Shown: positions 11,400 through 25,600, counted from the stretch's first letter. The stretch: 64,000 bases of DNA from Schistocephalus solidus (GCA_017591395.1 WEDG01002917.1:1-64000), one strand, 5' to 3'. Numbers and translations: made by a program. Notes: generated by a model not told the origin, from the sequence alone.

Positions 11400-14290
11400 C
11401 TTATCTTAACTAGTACTTTCTTGAGGAAATGGCATCTGCTTTACATTAGTAGCTAAATTAAGCAGAAAAATTACCCCAGAGCTGAATTAAATATGTTACT
11501 TAATGTGGATTAAAACAGAGGTGGCTACTGTACAGTCTATTCCCCTCTCAGCATCGCTTGGAGGACCGTGTGCTAGCAGGAGGTACAAATCACAGTTTTT
11601 CTTTTTTCCTATGAATACGAGACTAAGTGAGCAATTTCTTTTCCATAAATAAAGAGTTTTCTGGAAAATATGGTTTTTGATGGTTTAGCCTACTTTCCAC
11701 AAAAATGAACTGATATAAAATGAGTGCGTTTTGAATAGGGGATTCCTGCACGTTCAACAGATTACTGGAACACACGAAAGTACTGTCAGAAATTATAGGG
11801 TAGGGTTGATGGTGACATTTCTGACGGTTAAAATGGAGGGAAACAGGCGGTTAAGGGATGTTCAACTTCCGTGGGACTTTAGGAGCGTATTGGCAAACCA
11901 AATGGACGAGGCATCACAAAATCCATTCCTGGATTGGAACTTCCGTCAAAATCGTGTAGATCTGACTTTGCATGTGAAGAGTGGGGTCTCTTTGAACCAA
12001 AATAACCCAATGCAAATCTTCAGTCTGATTAACAACCTTGCACATGGGGTCTAAAATCAACATTACCTGCGTCTTCGTTTAGAGGTTTCTGCAAACAGCA
12101 ACTAATTTCAGTTTGATTTGATTTCCACACGAATAAATGTTGATGGATGTACACTTTTTCACGATTTAATGCACCCGGAAGTGGAAACTCGTGATTTTTC
12201 CAGCTTTGTGTAATATAGTTTTGTTTAAGTAGCTAAGGTGCCTTTTATTCGTGGCTGTGTGCGCTGTTTGCTTTCTCGGTAATTGTGCTGCTCCTCTTTG
12301 TCTATTTTTAGAGTGCAAGGTAGCTACTTATTCAAGGTTTTCAGCTATATTATTCTCTTGTATATGTTAAAGATCATTATTAGACACTAGCCTTTTTGGT
12401 CTCTTGAGGAACCTTCGCATTCCGCCATGAAATCAGTCATGGTGTTTTGTGACGCCCACGAAAATAGAATATTTCGTTTCTCGACATGGAATTCCTCCAC
12501 GACTAGCTATTTCTTTCCGGATTATTGTTTTCCGTTAAATGCTTACCCCGATGGTTTACAGTAACCGATTTTTGACGGTTGCTATCACGATTAAAAGCCG
12601 TTACTTCCGCCCTGATAGAAATTTACAGGCATCAAGACGCCTGCGCCAGAGACATGCGTAGCTGAGTCATTATTAATGGTTAGTGGACTACGCGTACATT
12701 CGTACACACCCCCTGCCCCCACCTTCAAGAGAAGTTCCACAGGTCACAACCTGCATGGGGTTAAAGCCCAGCTGACCTGCATTCCGACCGTGGAACGCCT
12801 GCCCCGAATGATACATGCGAGTGAAGAAAAATCAATATGACAGCTGATCGTTCTGCCGACACTGAGCACACTCCGTCGCTTGATGATTGGGTGTAGGGGG
12901 GTAGTCCTCACGGAAGGAAGGCCTGGGCCTAGAATACAAGGCAGGCAGCTGTGTAACACCGAGCAGGGTTCGATTGAATGCACACTAAGGAGACCTGGGA
13001 AGGGTGGGAGATGGATCATGCCTGAAAGAACAGCTATCATATGGGCCCACGTAGTCGTTGCGTGTGTGTGTAGGAGTGCGTAATTGAGGTGGATAATGAG
13101 AGGCCTGCCAGCGCCAGCGTTGTCAAGCCAATGTCTGCAAAATTGCTATCGGGGTGACACAGTTTTTGGCAGTGTGTGGGTTAATAAATGATTTTAAGGC
13201 ATTATTGCTTTTTACCAGAAATTTTTTAATGCGCTAGTAAGTGTAACCTGTTCTCTAGTGTTTCGACTTACTTGCAGTACGGTTTCATTAACCGCGTGCA
13301 CTTATGCTTGCCAGGCCAAGGGTGCAAACGCGCTGTGTAGCCCGCGGAACACTTAGCCGATAGTCCCATGTGACCTCTTAGGTTTAATTTTTCTGTCATA
13401 AGCTTTTGTTAGTAGGGAAACTGCGATTACATTCGCTGCCTCGGTGGTGTTATGCGACCACTTGTCAAAAAGCCGGGAAAATTTGCCACCGACATCTAAA
13501 CCCAGATGTTCATTGACACGTTCTTTAACGACCTACTTTTTTCCCTTTGTTTCCACGGTCTTCAAGTATTAACTAGACAAGTTATAAAATTTAATTCGGG
13601 TTCATTATATCATTATTAGCACATGTCTCTCTCGGTTATAAAGTCTTCGCCTGGCTGTGCGACAGTAAAGCTATGGGAGCTAGCACATAAACACCTAGTG
13701 GTTCAGTGCCCGTAGCAGTAGGGGAGATAAGAGTTGACTTTGATCGGCGATATCCATCATAATATTTTGTTCCATGGGCTGTGAAATGTAATTTGCCCAA
13801 TTGGGTCCTCTAGGAAGAATTACTTTAGCTCCGGATACGAGCAGTGTATGCACAAATTTGGCGGTTCACTTCGTGGCAGATCTCCGAATCGCTGTGCCTT
13901 TTCGGGTCTCGGGCTACTTATGTCTGGTTTCAAGTGCCTGTTTCAACATGCCGTTGACCTACCACGTTATCGATAACATTCGCTCGTCGGATGTCTTTAC
14001 ATTTGTCAGTTCATGTAGTCCAAGTCAAGTGATGTTATATTTAACTAAACCAGCTTGATCTTTTGTGTTATCACATATTTTTTTAGTTTTTTTAATATTC
14101 CAAGAACGGGTGTTTGAGAGGAGCTACTTTTATTAGAAGTTGTTTCCATTGTCCTTTTTGTGGGCTTAGTGCGGTTATAAAGAATAGCTGTTCATGCATT
14201 GAGTATTGCGCGTGCCCCACAAATGCCGTGTGTCCTCCATCAAACACCTCTTACAAGTATCAAGGATATTTTTAAGGATTCTTAATTGTC
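11400..14290. other. No recognisable gene
   Basis: Intergenic. An open frame of 107 codons at 11,731-12,054 (plus) has no internal Met near its start and no motif I recognise; others are shorter. I see no splice-linked coding pattern. Confidence 0.4.
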
Positions 14291-14293
14291 CGC

Positions 14294-14614
14294 TTAATTT
14301 ATCCTGTGCAGTTTAGTGAGTGTTATATTGGCGTCCTTCCACTGAGGAAGTCTAGGTGTGTTTGGAACCATCCGGATGCCCAACCGTTTTTCCAAAAAAA
14401 AAACAGGAGTGGCTTGAATTCTCCTTTCTAGCTTGATCGCTTTACCAGCTAGCCAGGTGGTAACTGCAAAATTTGGTCCTAGGAAATGAGCTATATTTGC
14501 CAGTGAGTTTTGCCAAATTGCAGCCCAAGTGTGTCTCAGATGAATGTGGAGGCCGTCATAGTGGGTCTGGATATAAAGCCCGGTTCCTGCTGTCATAGAC
14601 AATTTTCTGAGCAA
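14294..14614 (-). mobile_element. Possible Penelope-like element C-terminal remnant
   Basis: The minus-strand frame of 106 codons contains LRHTWAAIWQNSLANIAHF, weakly like the stretch after the GIY-YIG endonuclease core in Penelope-like elements (a His/Arg-rich segment then NSL and AxH). No clear catalytic residues. Low confidence. Confidence 0.25.
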
Positions 14615-14619
14615 ATAGG

Positions 14620-16528
14620 TGTCTACTGTTCTAGTGGACTTCTTTTGCTATCATAGGTCCTGCTTTCGTTGAATCGATCAAGGTAAATGCCGGCTTGACT
14701 ATATAATCGACCTGATGGAATCAGCGTAAGCTCAGTCTATGCGCTCATAAAATAACCGCCATCCGAATGCTGCTCATGTGATATTTTATAGTTCGCGGTA
14801 TCGATCACGTTTTTAACTGTCGACATTATAGTCTGTCAGAAAGACACCTGTGAACTGCACCATCCAGACTCCGAGTGAGGTAGCTCTTCCATTTTCGGTG
14901 CTGATCTGAGGAAAAATTCGTTCGGTATGCGGTACTTGCCGAACCTGGCTCTGGTTGGTGATAGTATCAAGGTGTTAAACTGAAAAAGAGCGTGCGGATT
15001 GTAAAGACAAACTTTAGTTCTATCCGTGCCTCTGGATCTGCTGGCAGAATGTGCTTGTGTCAATTTTGTTCGAGTCTGACTGTGGTAGAAGTTTTTGTAG
15101 TGCTGTGTGCACACAATAGACCCAGCTGATTCAGTAGTTAATGACTACATGTACAGCCTACTTACATGTTGAAATGTCATAATTGCTGCTCAGTTTTTTT
15201 ACTAATGTGTTGAATTGTAAATAGGTGCCTTAACACTGTCTAAAGAAGACAATATTCGAAACAACACAATTTTTCTACTTTTCGGCCCATTTTACATCTT
15301 TATATAGCGATATAAGTTTACAGGCCTCAAGTGAATTTATCATAATCAGGTGTTTGTTCGCTGAATTTCCATTTAGATTTTCTCAATTTGGAGATCGCAG
15401 GTAAAAATTAAATGAGAAAGGAACGATGGGTTTCCCCGTATTTCCTTCGCGTGACTAGTAGTAGTGCCTAAAGTTGTGTCAGAGTATGGAGTAGGTGGAA
15501 TATATTCTTCGGTTTGGGTCACAACATTTATGTGCGGGATGGTCACTGGTGATGATTGGGTAGCATGTTTCTGTCAGACGAAGATTCGTGAACTCGCTAT
15601 ATTGGTAGTCAGCCTTGAGGGCACAGAAAGGTTTTCGTTGCTCCTTCCCAACTGGCTGTGGTTTTCATTGTTCTTATAAGGCCGTTATAGCATCGTGAGC
15701 GACGACGTCCGCAGCGTTCCCCATGCAGCATCCGGTGAATTGGTTTATATTGAGGCAGAATTGCGCGTCATTTACCGTACTCTCCCCTCATCCACTTGAC
15801 TTCAATGCCAAGATAAGGCCAAACGGGCTCGAGCACAGTGACTGACAAAACTAGACAGTCTGTCCACGCGTGCCTCACACAACCTGGACTTCGTTACACG
15901 TAGCAGGGTTTCTCTGATCTCACGTAAGTGAAAATGTCTTGTAGGGCCACATTAAGGAGCCATTAAAACCTGTCTCCAAGTCCTGATAGGTACTGATATA
16001 AACCATCAGTTTACAGCCTTCCAAGTCACCGCTATACTTTCTTCCTGCTAGACTCAGATGCATTGTAGTGAACAGTGCGCTGATGTGCCGTGGAGGTGGA
16101 TTCCTAGGTGTCAACTTTTTTCTGTCATGCGCCAACTGACCGTCCGAGCCTGTTACCAAACGAATGATAGGATTTGATGCCTCAGCCAATGCTACACGAA
16201 AGCCTGCGTCCAAGGTGTGCCACATGCATACACAGCCATAGTTGTGTGCTTGCGTGGACATTGCAGTCCAATAAGCACGTGCTACTAGCCATTTTGATCG
16301 TTTTTATTCTGAGCATTCTCAGCGAATCTTGTTGTGGGACTGCCTTTAGTGTACACATCCCAAAACAGGCACCCGCTGATTATATAAGATGTAGAACAGC
16401 TTGCTTATACTTTTTGACAGGTTGTTCTTTAATAATAAAGTACCAAGCTTTTGAACTTCAATGACGAGGATCTCGACGTGATGGTTATGCTGAGTTTTCT
16501 ATACTCATTACTTTCATGTGACCAATGC
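14620..16528. other. Upstream region of DHX9; nothing recognisable
   Basis: No supported gene or repeat. The promoter and any 5' untranslated exon of DHX9 must lie here or further upstream, but no TATA box or initiator stands out. Confidence 0.4.
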
Positions 16529-16548
16529 TTTCCATTTTAGGTCTACTA
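16529..16548 (+). promoter_or_regulatory. Splice acceptor just upstream of the DHX9 start codon (cis 5' UTR intron or spliced-leader site)
   Basis: A pyrimidine-rich tract ending CCATTTTAG is followed by only 8 bases before the ATG. Flatworms add a spliced leader in trans to a subset of mRNAs, so this may be such a site. A normal 5' UTR intron is equally possible. Confidence 0.55.
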
Positions 16549-16674
16549 ATGGCTGACTTAGAAGGCATAAAGTCCTTTTTATACGCATGGCTCCAGAAAA
16601 ACCAAAGGACAACCCCTGAATATACATTTCTTCAGCGTTCGGTCGGTCGGGGAAAGTTACGCTTTATTTGTGAG
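16549..16674 (+). CDS. DHX9: DHX9 exon 1 (start codon, first half of dsRBD1)
   Basis: Reads [18 protein letters not shown] and continues to KLRFICE, the start of dsRBD1. The only way to continue in frame into the next conserved block ([12 protein letters not shown]) is a 32-base intron beginning GCAGGT after the GAG codon. The start is certain in frame; the 3' edge depends on this GC donor. Confidence 0.8.
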
Positions 16675-19600
16675 GCAGGTCGACGTACTATCTCTCACTC
16701 GTTTAGTTGCGCGTTGAAGGTATAGATTATGTTGGCGTTGGAAACTCCGCCAATAAAAAAGATGCTCAAACAAACGCGGCGCGGGACTTCGCTAATTATT
16801 TAGTACGTGAAAAGTTGCTGGATGAGGCCCAGCTTCCCTGCGTCCTGGTAATTTCTCTTTCACTTTTAACCAATCCATCAGCCAAGCGAGTACAGTGGGG
16901 GCAGTGAAGTAAAGGTATCGCCGTACACCTCCGTGCCAGATGTTCAATTTCCTCCGCAGTCAATGCCATTACTTGGTACGAAACGACCCTTTGAACCGCG
17001 AGCAATGGGACCCGGTGACAATTATATCAACAGGATATTCGATCAAAAAAAATTGGAGGAGGTATTCATCCCCTATTTACGGTTACAAGTTGGTTCACAG
17101 GCAGAAGAGGTAGACTTCACGTCTGACATCCACGGTGGATGGTCTTTGGAGAACGCTAAAGCACGCTTAAATGAATACTTACAAGCCACTAGGCAGCAGA
17201 TTGGACTGGTTAAGTACACGGCAGTGGGTCCTGATCACAACAGGTAAGTGTTCTCGTTATTCATATTTTTTTACTGATCAGCGTAGTCGTTATACCTCTA
17301 CTTCTTCCTCTGTCAGAAATTCACGGTCGATTGCTATATTAGGCCTGGGACTATGAGCTGTAAAACATTAGAACAGGGCACTATATCGCCCGTTTTTAGC
17401 CTTTTTTATACTAACTTCGCTATCTCCGATGCATTCAAGGCTTAATTGCGGTAACTGGAAACGAGAAGCTGTGGGCTGTAGTAGCGAAGTTGGAGCCACC
17501 ACAGCCATGCATCTGTTTATTGTTTACGTGACTTAGTCCAGGTTTTCTGCATTGTGCAATATGCTGTCACCATATCGACAGCTACTGCACAGTGCGATCA
17601 CACCAACTCCCAGATGCGCTCTACGGCCTGAGTTCTGCTGCCACTCTATGAAGCCTTTCTTGACAAGGATATCAGAAAGGCTTCATAAAGCTGGCAGCAC
17701 CAGGCTAGTAGATCATTCCCCTCTTTTGGTTTTCATTTCCCCCCACACACAGCGCTGTTTTGACGGGTTCCTTTTGACAACGATGTGCATCGGTCCTTTT
17801 GAGTGCCGCGCAACCCATTTTGGAGCAGCTGGGTAAGATTGTGCTAGTGTTTTTCACCTACCATTATTTTATACTTGCTTTGTGGCAAAATGCTTTATAT
17901 TGTCAAGGCAAATTTTCCCTTCTTTACTATCAACTTGATCGCGGTACGCAACATTAACGTCTTAGACGGCCGTGCTTGAATAGTGTTTGCAGTAACCCTA
18001 AGTGCGTTGGTTCTTGAATTTAACTTCATTTGAATAAAGTTAGTGTTCACCTTTAAACCACGAAATGCTCATAAAGTATGCCAAACCGACTGTAGGAGCT
18101 TTCTTGGCTGAATCCACTGTCTTCGCAAAGCGTCTCAACAAACATTTATACGCTCGGGAGACTGGATCCAACAAGGTAATGGCATCTCGCGCTTGCTGTC
18201 TGTCCCTCGTTCGCCAACTGTACCATGCCGGAGAGATTGAAGCATACACTGGCGAAAAGAAAAAAAAGAAAGCAGACGAGGTTCGTGGTTCCGTTCGTCT
18301 TTTTTGCTTTTCATGCGTGTTACCTACTAGTTACTTGCCCCATGTAAAACCGAGCATAATAGGATTAGTCCCAGTAGATCGAAAGACTTATTGTCAGAAT
18401 GGCCTTACTGACAAAGACCAGGGAGACGGAAATGGCAATTTCTGGCTTATTAGCCGTTGTCAGCCAGCCATACCCAACTGCAGTTCGTGATTTGTTGAAC
18501 CGAAGTCCAATGCTTTAACTATTGAGCCACGGGCTCGTTGTCTTGCCAGTTTCGATCGGGAATATTAACAACGGTAGATAGGCGCTCACCGCTATGCGGT
18601 TGCTGGCTGGGCTCGAGAGTGAACCTAATGACTCAACGGGACGAGTGAGTCCCGTAACCGATCGGCGAGCGCCTATTTAGCATCGAAAGACTTCTGTTGG
18701 AATTGAATTATAGTGAGGAAGCCCAGCACAGCATCGGCCTCATTCCCCCCGTTCCTGCCATACTCCACTCGAACCGTCAAGACGAAATTGATGGTGATGG
18801 TGACCAGATATTTTGTTGTCTTACTCGTGCTTTACATTCAAACCTGCTCGGCACAGGGTACAGGTCTCGTGTTATGTCGGATGCCATATATCCCTTCGAT
18901 TGGGAGCTCCAAAAATTCGGTGGTAGTTTATCCTTAATCACCCCTCACCTGGCGACTGTAATGGTGAGCCTGCAGTGACAGGCTTGCGCAGCGTCAACCT
19001 CATTCTTTCATATCACACCAATTGAGATGACTGGGCCTATATATGTTGACTTACCAGACAATAAGCTCAGTTTTCACACCGTACGTACGAATTCTTAATA
19101 CCGTCTCAGCCGGACTTCACACTGAAACTTAAGGCCCGTAGGAATTGCTATATAAACTACATTAAAAGCCATACTATGACTCACGGGGTAAGTAGCCAGG
19201 TGTCGACCCCCATCAGTCGGAGCGTTTCAGACGCTGCGGTCGTTTAAATGCCCATTAGTCCGACACTAGTTGAGAAAGATAATTAAGGATCAACTACATA
19301 TCGATGTTTCCGGTGTACAACGAAGGAGGTTAAAGGTGGAGTCTGACTCCGGGGCTAACCAAACGCATCATCATCTCTTGCTTGCCGCACGCATTAGCTG
19401 GAATTTCGCCCATAATAAGTTACAGGTAGGCGGTTGAGATTACCCTGAATGAATCCCACTAGGTGCTCTAGAAACTCCCATTTCTACGACGGCAGAATTG
19501 CTTCGTCTGATCTAAACAACAGCGAATTTGGGGTTGATTGCGAATTATACGCTGCTTTGTCAGTCGGAAAGAAGTTTCCTGTTTTTTACATAAATGTAAC

Positions 19601-22600
19601 AACTAGCCATTTGCAACTTGAATGGTTACTTATACAGACTCAGTTTTGGTTTTGGAACTGTTCGATTCTCTCTTGGTTGTCATCCTTCGGACGGATTCCG
19701 CTCACTGCATACGAAGTAGCAGCCTAATCAAATAAATGCGGCAGGTCTTCAGTCAGTAATGCAAGTTTGGTCTTTGACGTCCTCCCACCGTTAATTATTT
19801 AGCCTATATATATATTGCAAATAACTCTTAGGGGCCTTCATTGTTCCCTTTGTACGGAAATTCAGTCCTTTGGTTTGCTATCCTGGCACTGTGCTAATAG
19901 AATACTTTTTCAACTGTGCGTCTGACAAATCGTGTTTGCCTTTGTGTTTAGTGTTTGCCCAGTGTCTGTTATTGTACTGTTCATTTGTTTGTGAATTACT
20001 TATTTTGAACTCAACCGGGACATCTATAGATCCCAGATTGTTTGTTCAAATTTTCCTTGGCGTGAATTAAACACTTTAAAAATAGTTTGACTATCTTAGA
20101 AGACCGAGATAACACGCTCTCCGAACCAATAAATATGGACAGTTCTTGAAAATGTTTATTCCTGCTGTGCTCTCAACATATAGAAATTATCTCCACATCT
20201 TCATTGAGTTACTTGACTTACTGCTTAGTTTATGAAAACAATTTTGCTTTTTGTACTTGGCCTTACCAAATTTCTGAAGGGCAGAAGTCAGAGATTCCAG
20301 GCCCGGAAGATATCTGCTTGATAGGTTCCACGCCTCGCTTTAAGTCCCTGGAATAGCGGAATACGCACAAACGTGCGGCCTTGCTTTGCGCTGCGTGCCA
20401 GTATAGGAAATTACCAGAATAAAGCGGTCCCTGGTTTAGCCTCTTTTCTTTAATAAAAAACCTCTAAACGCTGCCCCAGGAGAGAGGTCTTTATACGTGT
20501 CTAAGAAGAAAACAATGGCTTACTCACACTTTTAATTTTCTGTGTGTTGGACGCCATATTGCACAAGTTTCCTTGCCTACTGGCTGGGGCCTTATTGCAT
20601 ACTTTCAAGCCCGGCTTCGCGTGCGAGAGAGCGAGTGTGTGTTCCGTTATTTTTCTCATTAACACGTGCCTTACTAGCGTTCCATCTAAAGTAAACTGCG
20701 TCTTTTATTCAGGTGCCGCCAACGGAGTTCGACATCGAACCGGAAGTCGAAGAAAAACTGACATGTTTGCTTGGAAAATTAGGGCTTGAACCCAACCTTG
20801 AGCCTCCTCTGCCGGATCCGACTTCATCGGAGGAGCACAACATGATTTTACATTACAAACTGGCCGATTTCGAGGCCCAGGAGAGGCAGTCCGCGCAGTC
20901 TGTTGCTTGGTGTCCACCCACGCCTAACTGGAACCCCTGGACGTCATGCAACATTGACGAGGGTCCCGAGGCAAGTCAATGCTGTTAATGCTCTTGTTTA
21001 TCGTATTCCTTAAAGCTGTATTCCTCCTATATGATTCTTTTAATGCATCGTTCCATCAGCTTCCCACAGCGTATGGTTTACTTAATCGTTTCTGCTAGCA
21101 AAGTGGTTAACCCAGGTTTTGCAGTATTTGCAGGATGTTGTTGCTAGGCCACTACATGCCTGTCACAATTGGCAGCTCCCGAATGCATCATGAATAGTTG
21201 CAATACCCTTATTTGACTCTGTCTTTGATGATGTATTCGAATGAAAATCCGGAACGTCAGGATAATAAAGCTCTTGTTTCAGCGATCATGGCTCCTTCTT
21301 CGCGAAAGGGGTTACCGTTGAGGTGCCATTTCTTGACTCGAAAATGTCGTTACTGACGCTGGCCGCGTTTTTCGGACTATAAAAAGCAACGCACATAAGT
21401 CAAATGTACTTGCGTGGTTGTATGCACGCGAAAGTTCAACTCTACCATCTGAAGAATGTTTCGAAAACCTGAAGGTTCCGTAAAAGCGGGCGAGGTGGTC
21501 TATTCATTCTTAGCCGTATTACAAGCAAGTTGCCCATTTGTCTAAATTGACTACTTGTTGAGGACGTAGATAGATGACGCAGAGCACAGCTGATGATGCC
21601 GTTAAGGGCCAACTTATAGAGCGTAGTACCATGTTGTAAACTTGTAAAAGGCGAATTTAGATAAACTTGAAATTTCATCCACAACACTGCTGGTTTCCGA
21701 AATTTTAATAGTAAACATGTGCCCTATTTGTCAACTGTGCTTTTCCGGTATGTTCATATTAAGTTACGTTGAATCGCATCAGTTGTTATCTGTAAGAAAT
21801 CCTCCTTGCAAGATTGAATATTGTCAGTCTGGTTGTAGGCTACCATGAGTCTTCGCCAAATCAGCGCCAAATACCTGGAGGAGCATAATCAATGCCTCGC
21901 TAACCCAGAGTACTCTGCACTTCTGGCGGAACGCTCTGCCTTGCCTGTCCATAACTTCAAAGCGAGGATTTTGGACACGATACAGAACAATCAGATTACC
22001 TTGATTAAGGGGGAAACTGGTTGTGGAAAAACCACACAGGTATGTTTTTTGCTTTGCGGTGCTATGACTCATCCACTTAGATTACCGCATATGGAGGAAA
22101 TTGTCTTGCGCCCCGTTTTTCTCTAAGAATTAGGTTTTTAGTCTCCTCATGCTTTGTGCTGTAGGTATGACGCTGATCGGCAGTGTAACCGTTGCTGCTT
22201 TTCTGCATTGTTACTTCTCCCGGCATGATTTGCAGGTCACGTAATTGTCGTCCATCATAGGCAACATAATAAAGCCTTTGTGACCTATTTATCAAGGGGA
22301 ATGTGTTCCCCTCTCTACGAGTCTACTTCGAGACGCAAGACAGTTGAGTTCATGGTAGACACCAATCAATAACCGAACGGACATCTTGACCCCAGTTTCA
22401 TAAATTTTGGACGGTCGACTTGAACCTTCTAAACGAGCTTGATGGAGCACCACAACCGTCGTGGACGAGAATCGAAGGATGGGGGGTCAGAGTTCTTCGT
22501 GTCAGCTAACGCTAGTAGTTATGTCTGTAACATTTTTTTTCCACCGGTATGTACAGTTACTTAAACGAAAATTTTAAGACAATTTGAAAAGACGCCACAT

Positions 22601-25600
22601 CTATAAATAGACTACATTGGTATGAAAATGTCTACAAACCACAGCCCTCGTTAATCGGCAGCATGTTGCACAGGGAGACCTCTTTTAACTGACTCTGAAC
22701 GTATTGTATGTTTAGGAATCCTCGTAGAGGGAATTGTCCAAATGCCATCTCATTTCGCTTTCAGACACCTGAATCTCTTCTGGTGACCAGTTCTGATGCA
22801 GTGGAATTCTTTTGTTGCGTGTGGATGGGTCTCACTATCTCTTTTGTAACTCACTACTCTTTTAGGTGCCACAATTCATTCTGGACTCCTTCATCGAGTC
22901 TGGTAACGGTGCCAATTGTGCTGTTCTTGTGACACAACCTCGACGCATATGTGCCATCAGCCTAGCCGAGCGCATGGCTTTTGAGCGTTGTGAATCCATC
23001 GGAACTTCGGTCGGCTATTCGGTTCGTTTTGAAACGGTGCTGCCGCGACCCTTCGGATCGGTGCTCTTTTGCACTGTGGGCACAATGTGCAGAAAGATGG
23101 AAGCAGGACTCCGAGGCATTTCACACATTGTCATTGACGAGATCCATGAGAGGGACGTCAACACTGACTTCATGCTCATTCTAATCCGCGACATGATTCA
23201 GGCTAATAGGGACCTGCGCGTTGTGCTCATGTCAGCGACGATCGACACAACCACCTTCACGGACTATTTTGGTGATTGTGCCCTCGTCGAGCTAGAGGGA
23301 AGAACTCATCCAGTCACATGTAAGTACTCAAGTAATTTTTTGTGCCTGTGTTTCATAATTATCGAAACACAACCATATTAATGAAAAAGGTGGTAACCGT
23401 AGGCTGAGATTGTGTTGTGCATTTGTCTTGATGCCAATAGTGGGCCAGATCGGGCCTGCTCAAGGAGTTATGGTAGTAGTGGACGCTTTCATTCGCCGTC
23501 ATCAGTGCCCCCTTCGTCAACCTTTTCAATTGAGTGCTTATTTTATACTGATGTGGTAGGCAAATTTCGGTTGTCTTGACACTGGGCGGAGGAGGGTGAG
23601 TGAGCAGGGCGCCCAACGCAAGTCTATTATCATTATAAACTACCTCAAGCATAAGGTACCGTCGCTGCGCCCACCATGCTGTGGACACACGGTGAAAACC
23701 GTCGCAGACGACGGTCGAATTTATCGGTTGATTGAGCATTAAATGTGACACGACAAACGTGGGAGTCATTTCGATCAAGCTCACCCAACTACTTTCACCA
23801 CTGGAACACGGGGACAACTGTAATTACAGTGTGTCGGCGGACCCTGGTGACACTACACAAGTTCTATGCACTACTTCAAATAACGCATAATTCACCAATG
23901 CCTCTCCACTCAGTATTGGCCCTCGTTCGGTTTGACGGCACAACTATCATTGAGTAAAGTAACGTAGTAATTTCGTACACGAAAATGGTGAATTAGCCGG
24001 CTTAAGTTAATTTCTAAAAGTACGCCTTGACTAGCCCCACAAATTAAGCCGCTGGGGTTGGTGAAGGTTGCAGTGCTTCTTCTTCTTCTTCTTCTTCTTC
24101 TTCTTCTTCTTCTTCTTCTTCTTCTTCTTCTTCTTCTTCTTCTTCTTCTTCTTTCTTCTTCTTCTTCTTTCTTCTTCTTCTTCTTCTTCTTCTTCTTCTT
24201 CTTCTTCTCATATTTCGACTGTTGCCTTCGTTTTATGCTCACCGGTTAAACTTGGTGATATCCTCTATGTCTTCATTTTTCCAGACTACTTCCTCGAAGA
24301 TTGCGTTAATATGATTAACTACGTCCCGCCGCCCATGGACGAACGGAAAAAAAAGAAACGGAAGATGGAAGATGAGGTGACAGCAGACGCGGAGGAAAAC
24401 TGTAATCTTATCTGTCCCGCAGAATATCCTCCGCTAGTTGCACGCTCTCTCAGGGAGATGCCAGAGAAAGAAATACCCTTCACTCTGATCGCCGGCCTAC
24501 TTGAGTGAGTCAGATTTACAGCCTGTCTTAACCCTCGTTTGCCTAGGGAACCTTCCGTTTGTTGGGCATTTTCTCTTAAGTCGCCATTTTTTGCTGTGTT
24601 GTCGCCCACGCTAGTCCTCGCGGTGTCTTTGCAAATTGTTGTGCAATTGTCGCGCTCTGTGTAGGCATGCCTGCCCACGCTGTATCTCACTTCTGCAAAA
24701 AGCTGGCTCTCGTTTAAATACTTACCGTTTGCAAGCCTGTAACCGCGCCGAAATAACTCACTGTATCTCATGATCTTTTGCCATATTTTTCGGGACTGTT
24801 GACTTCATGTTTCTGGCAGAGCATAACTGTTCACGATCATCACGGTGGGTGAAAAGAGGGACCCATGAACACTCCTGCGTCGTCGAAATCGACTGTCGAA
24901 CTGTCAGGTGGAAAAACACGTGGTGTGCCTAAATTTACAAACAGCCCTTACAAGTCTAATACTCGTCCAACTGCATCGACCAATATAACCAAATAAAAAG
25001 GAACAACTTTCATTTAAAATAGAACTCAAGAGAACTATCTAAAATATTACATTGAACAAGGCAAAGGCGTATAAATACGCAGATTTAATGACTTCATAGA
25101 ATTTAGTGACTGTTCTTGAGGGCTGAAACTTGATACGTAATTAAAGCATGAAGTATTGGCCCGACATGCGGTTGCGCATGGTGAGGGGGAACTGGCAGGC
25201 GAGTCATCTAAGCCAGCAAGTTCAGATGACAGTAAAAACCTGTGAAGTGGGTTCATGCACTTCTATGACGTCATTAGATTCTGCTTATTTCGTCGCCTGT
25301 GCCTTGTTCATATTTATTCCGGTAAAAAAATTTTAAATTGTTTAGAAATGACGAAAGTTCACCGATCGGTAAAGGAACTTACTCGACCTCACTCTCGAGC
25401 CCCGCCAGCGACCACACGGCAGATGCAACTTTCCGACAACGACAAGGGAGACTGGAATGGCCATTTCTGGCTCATTAGTTGTCATCAGCCAGTCATACCC
25501 AACGTCAGGCGGTGCACCACCCGAGACTCAATGGTTAGAGCTTCTGATCAACAGGTTGCGGGTTCGAGCCTCAGGTGGTGCACCATCTAGGATTGTTAAT

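Noticed and set aside
11731..12054. 107-codon plus-strand frame with few rare residues
   Set aside because: Starts at TTG, no recognised domain, and no adjoining exon pattern; kept only as a note in the region entry.
17225..17243. Alternative donor G|GTCCTG that would restore the DHX9 exon 3/4 frame
   Set aside because: It would delete the conserved GPDHNR and replace a perfect GTAAGT donor with a very weak one.
24058..24242. Poly-Leu, poly-Phe, poly-Arg and poly-Lys frames
   Set aside because: Translation of the CTT microsatellite; only the downstream part at 24,285-24,504 is real coding sequence (DHX9 exon 8).
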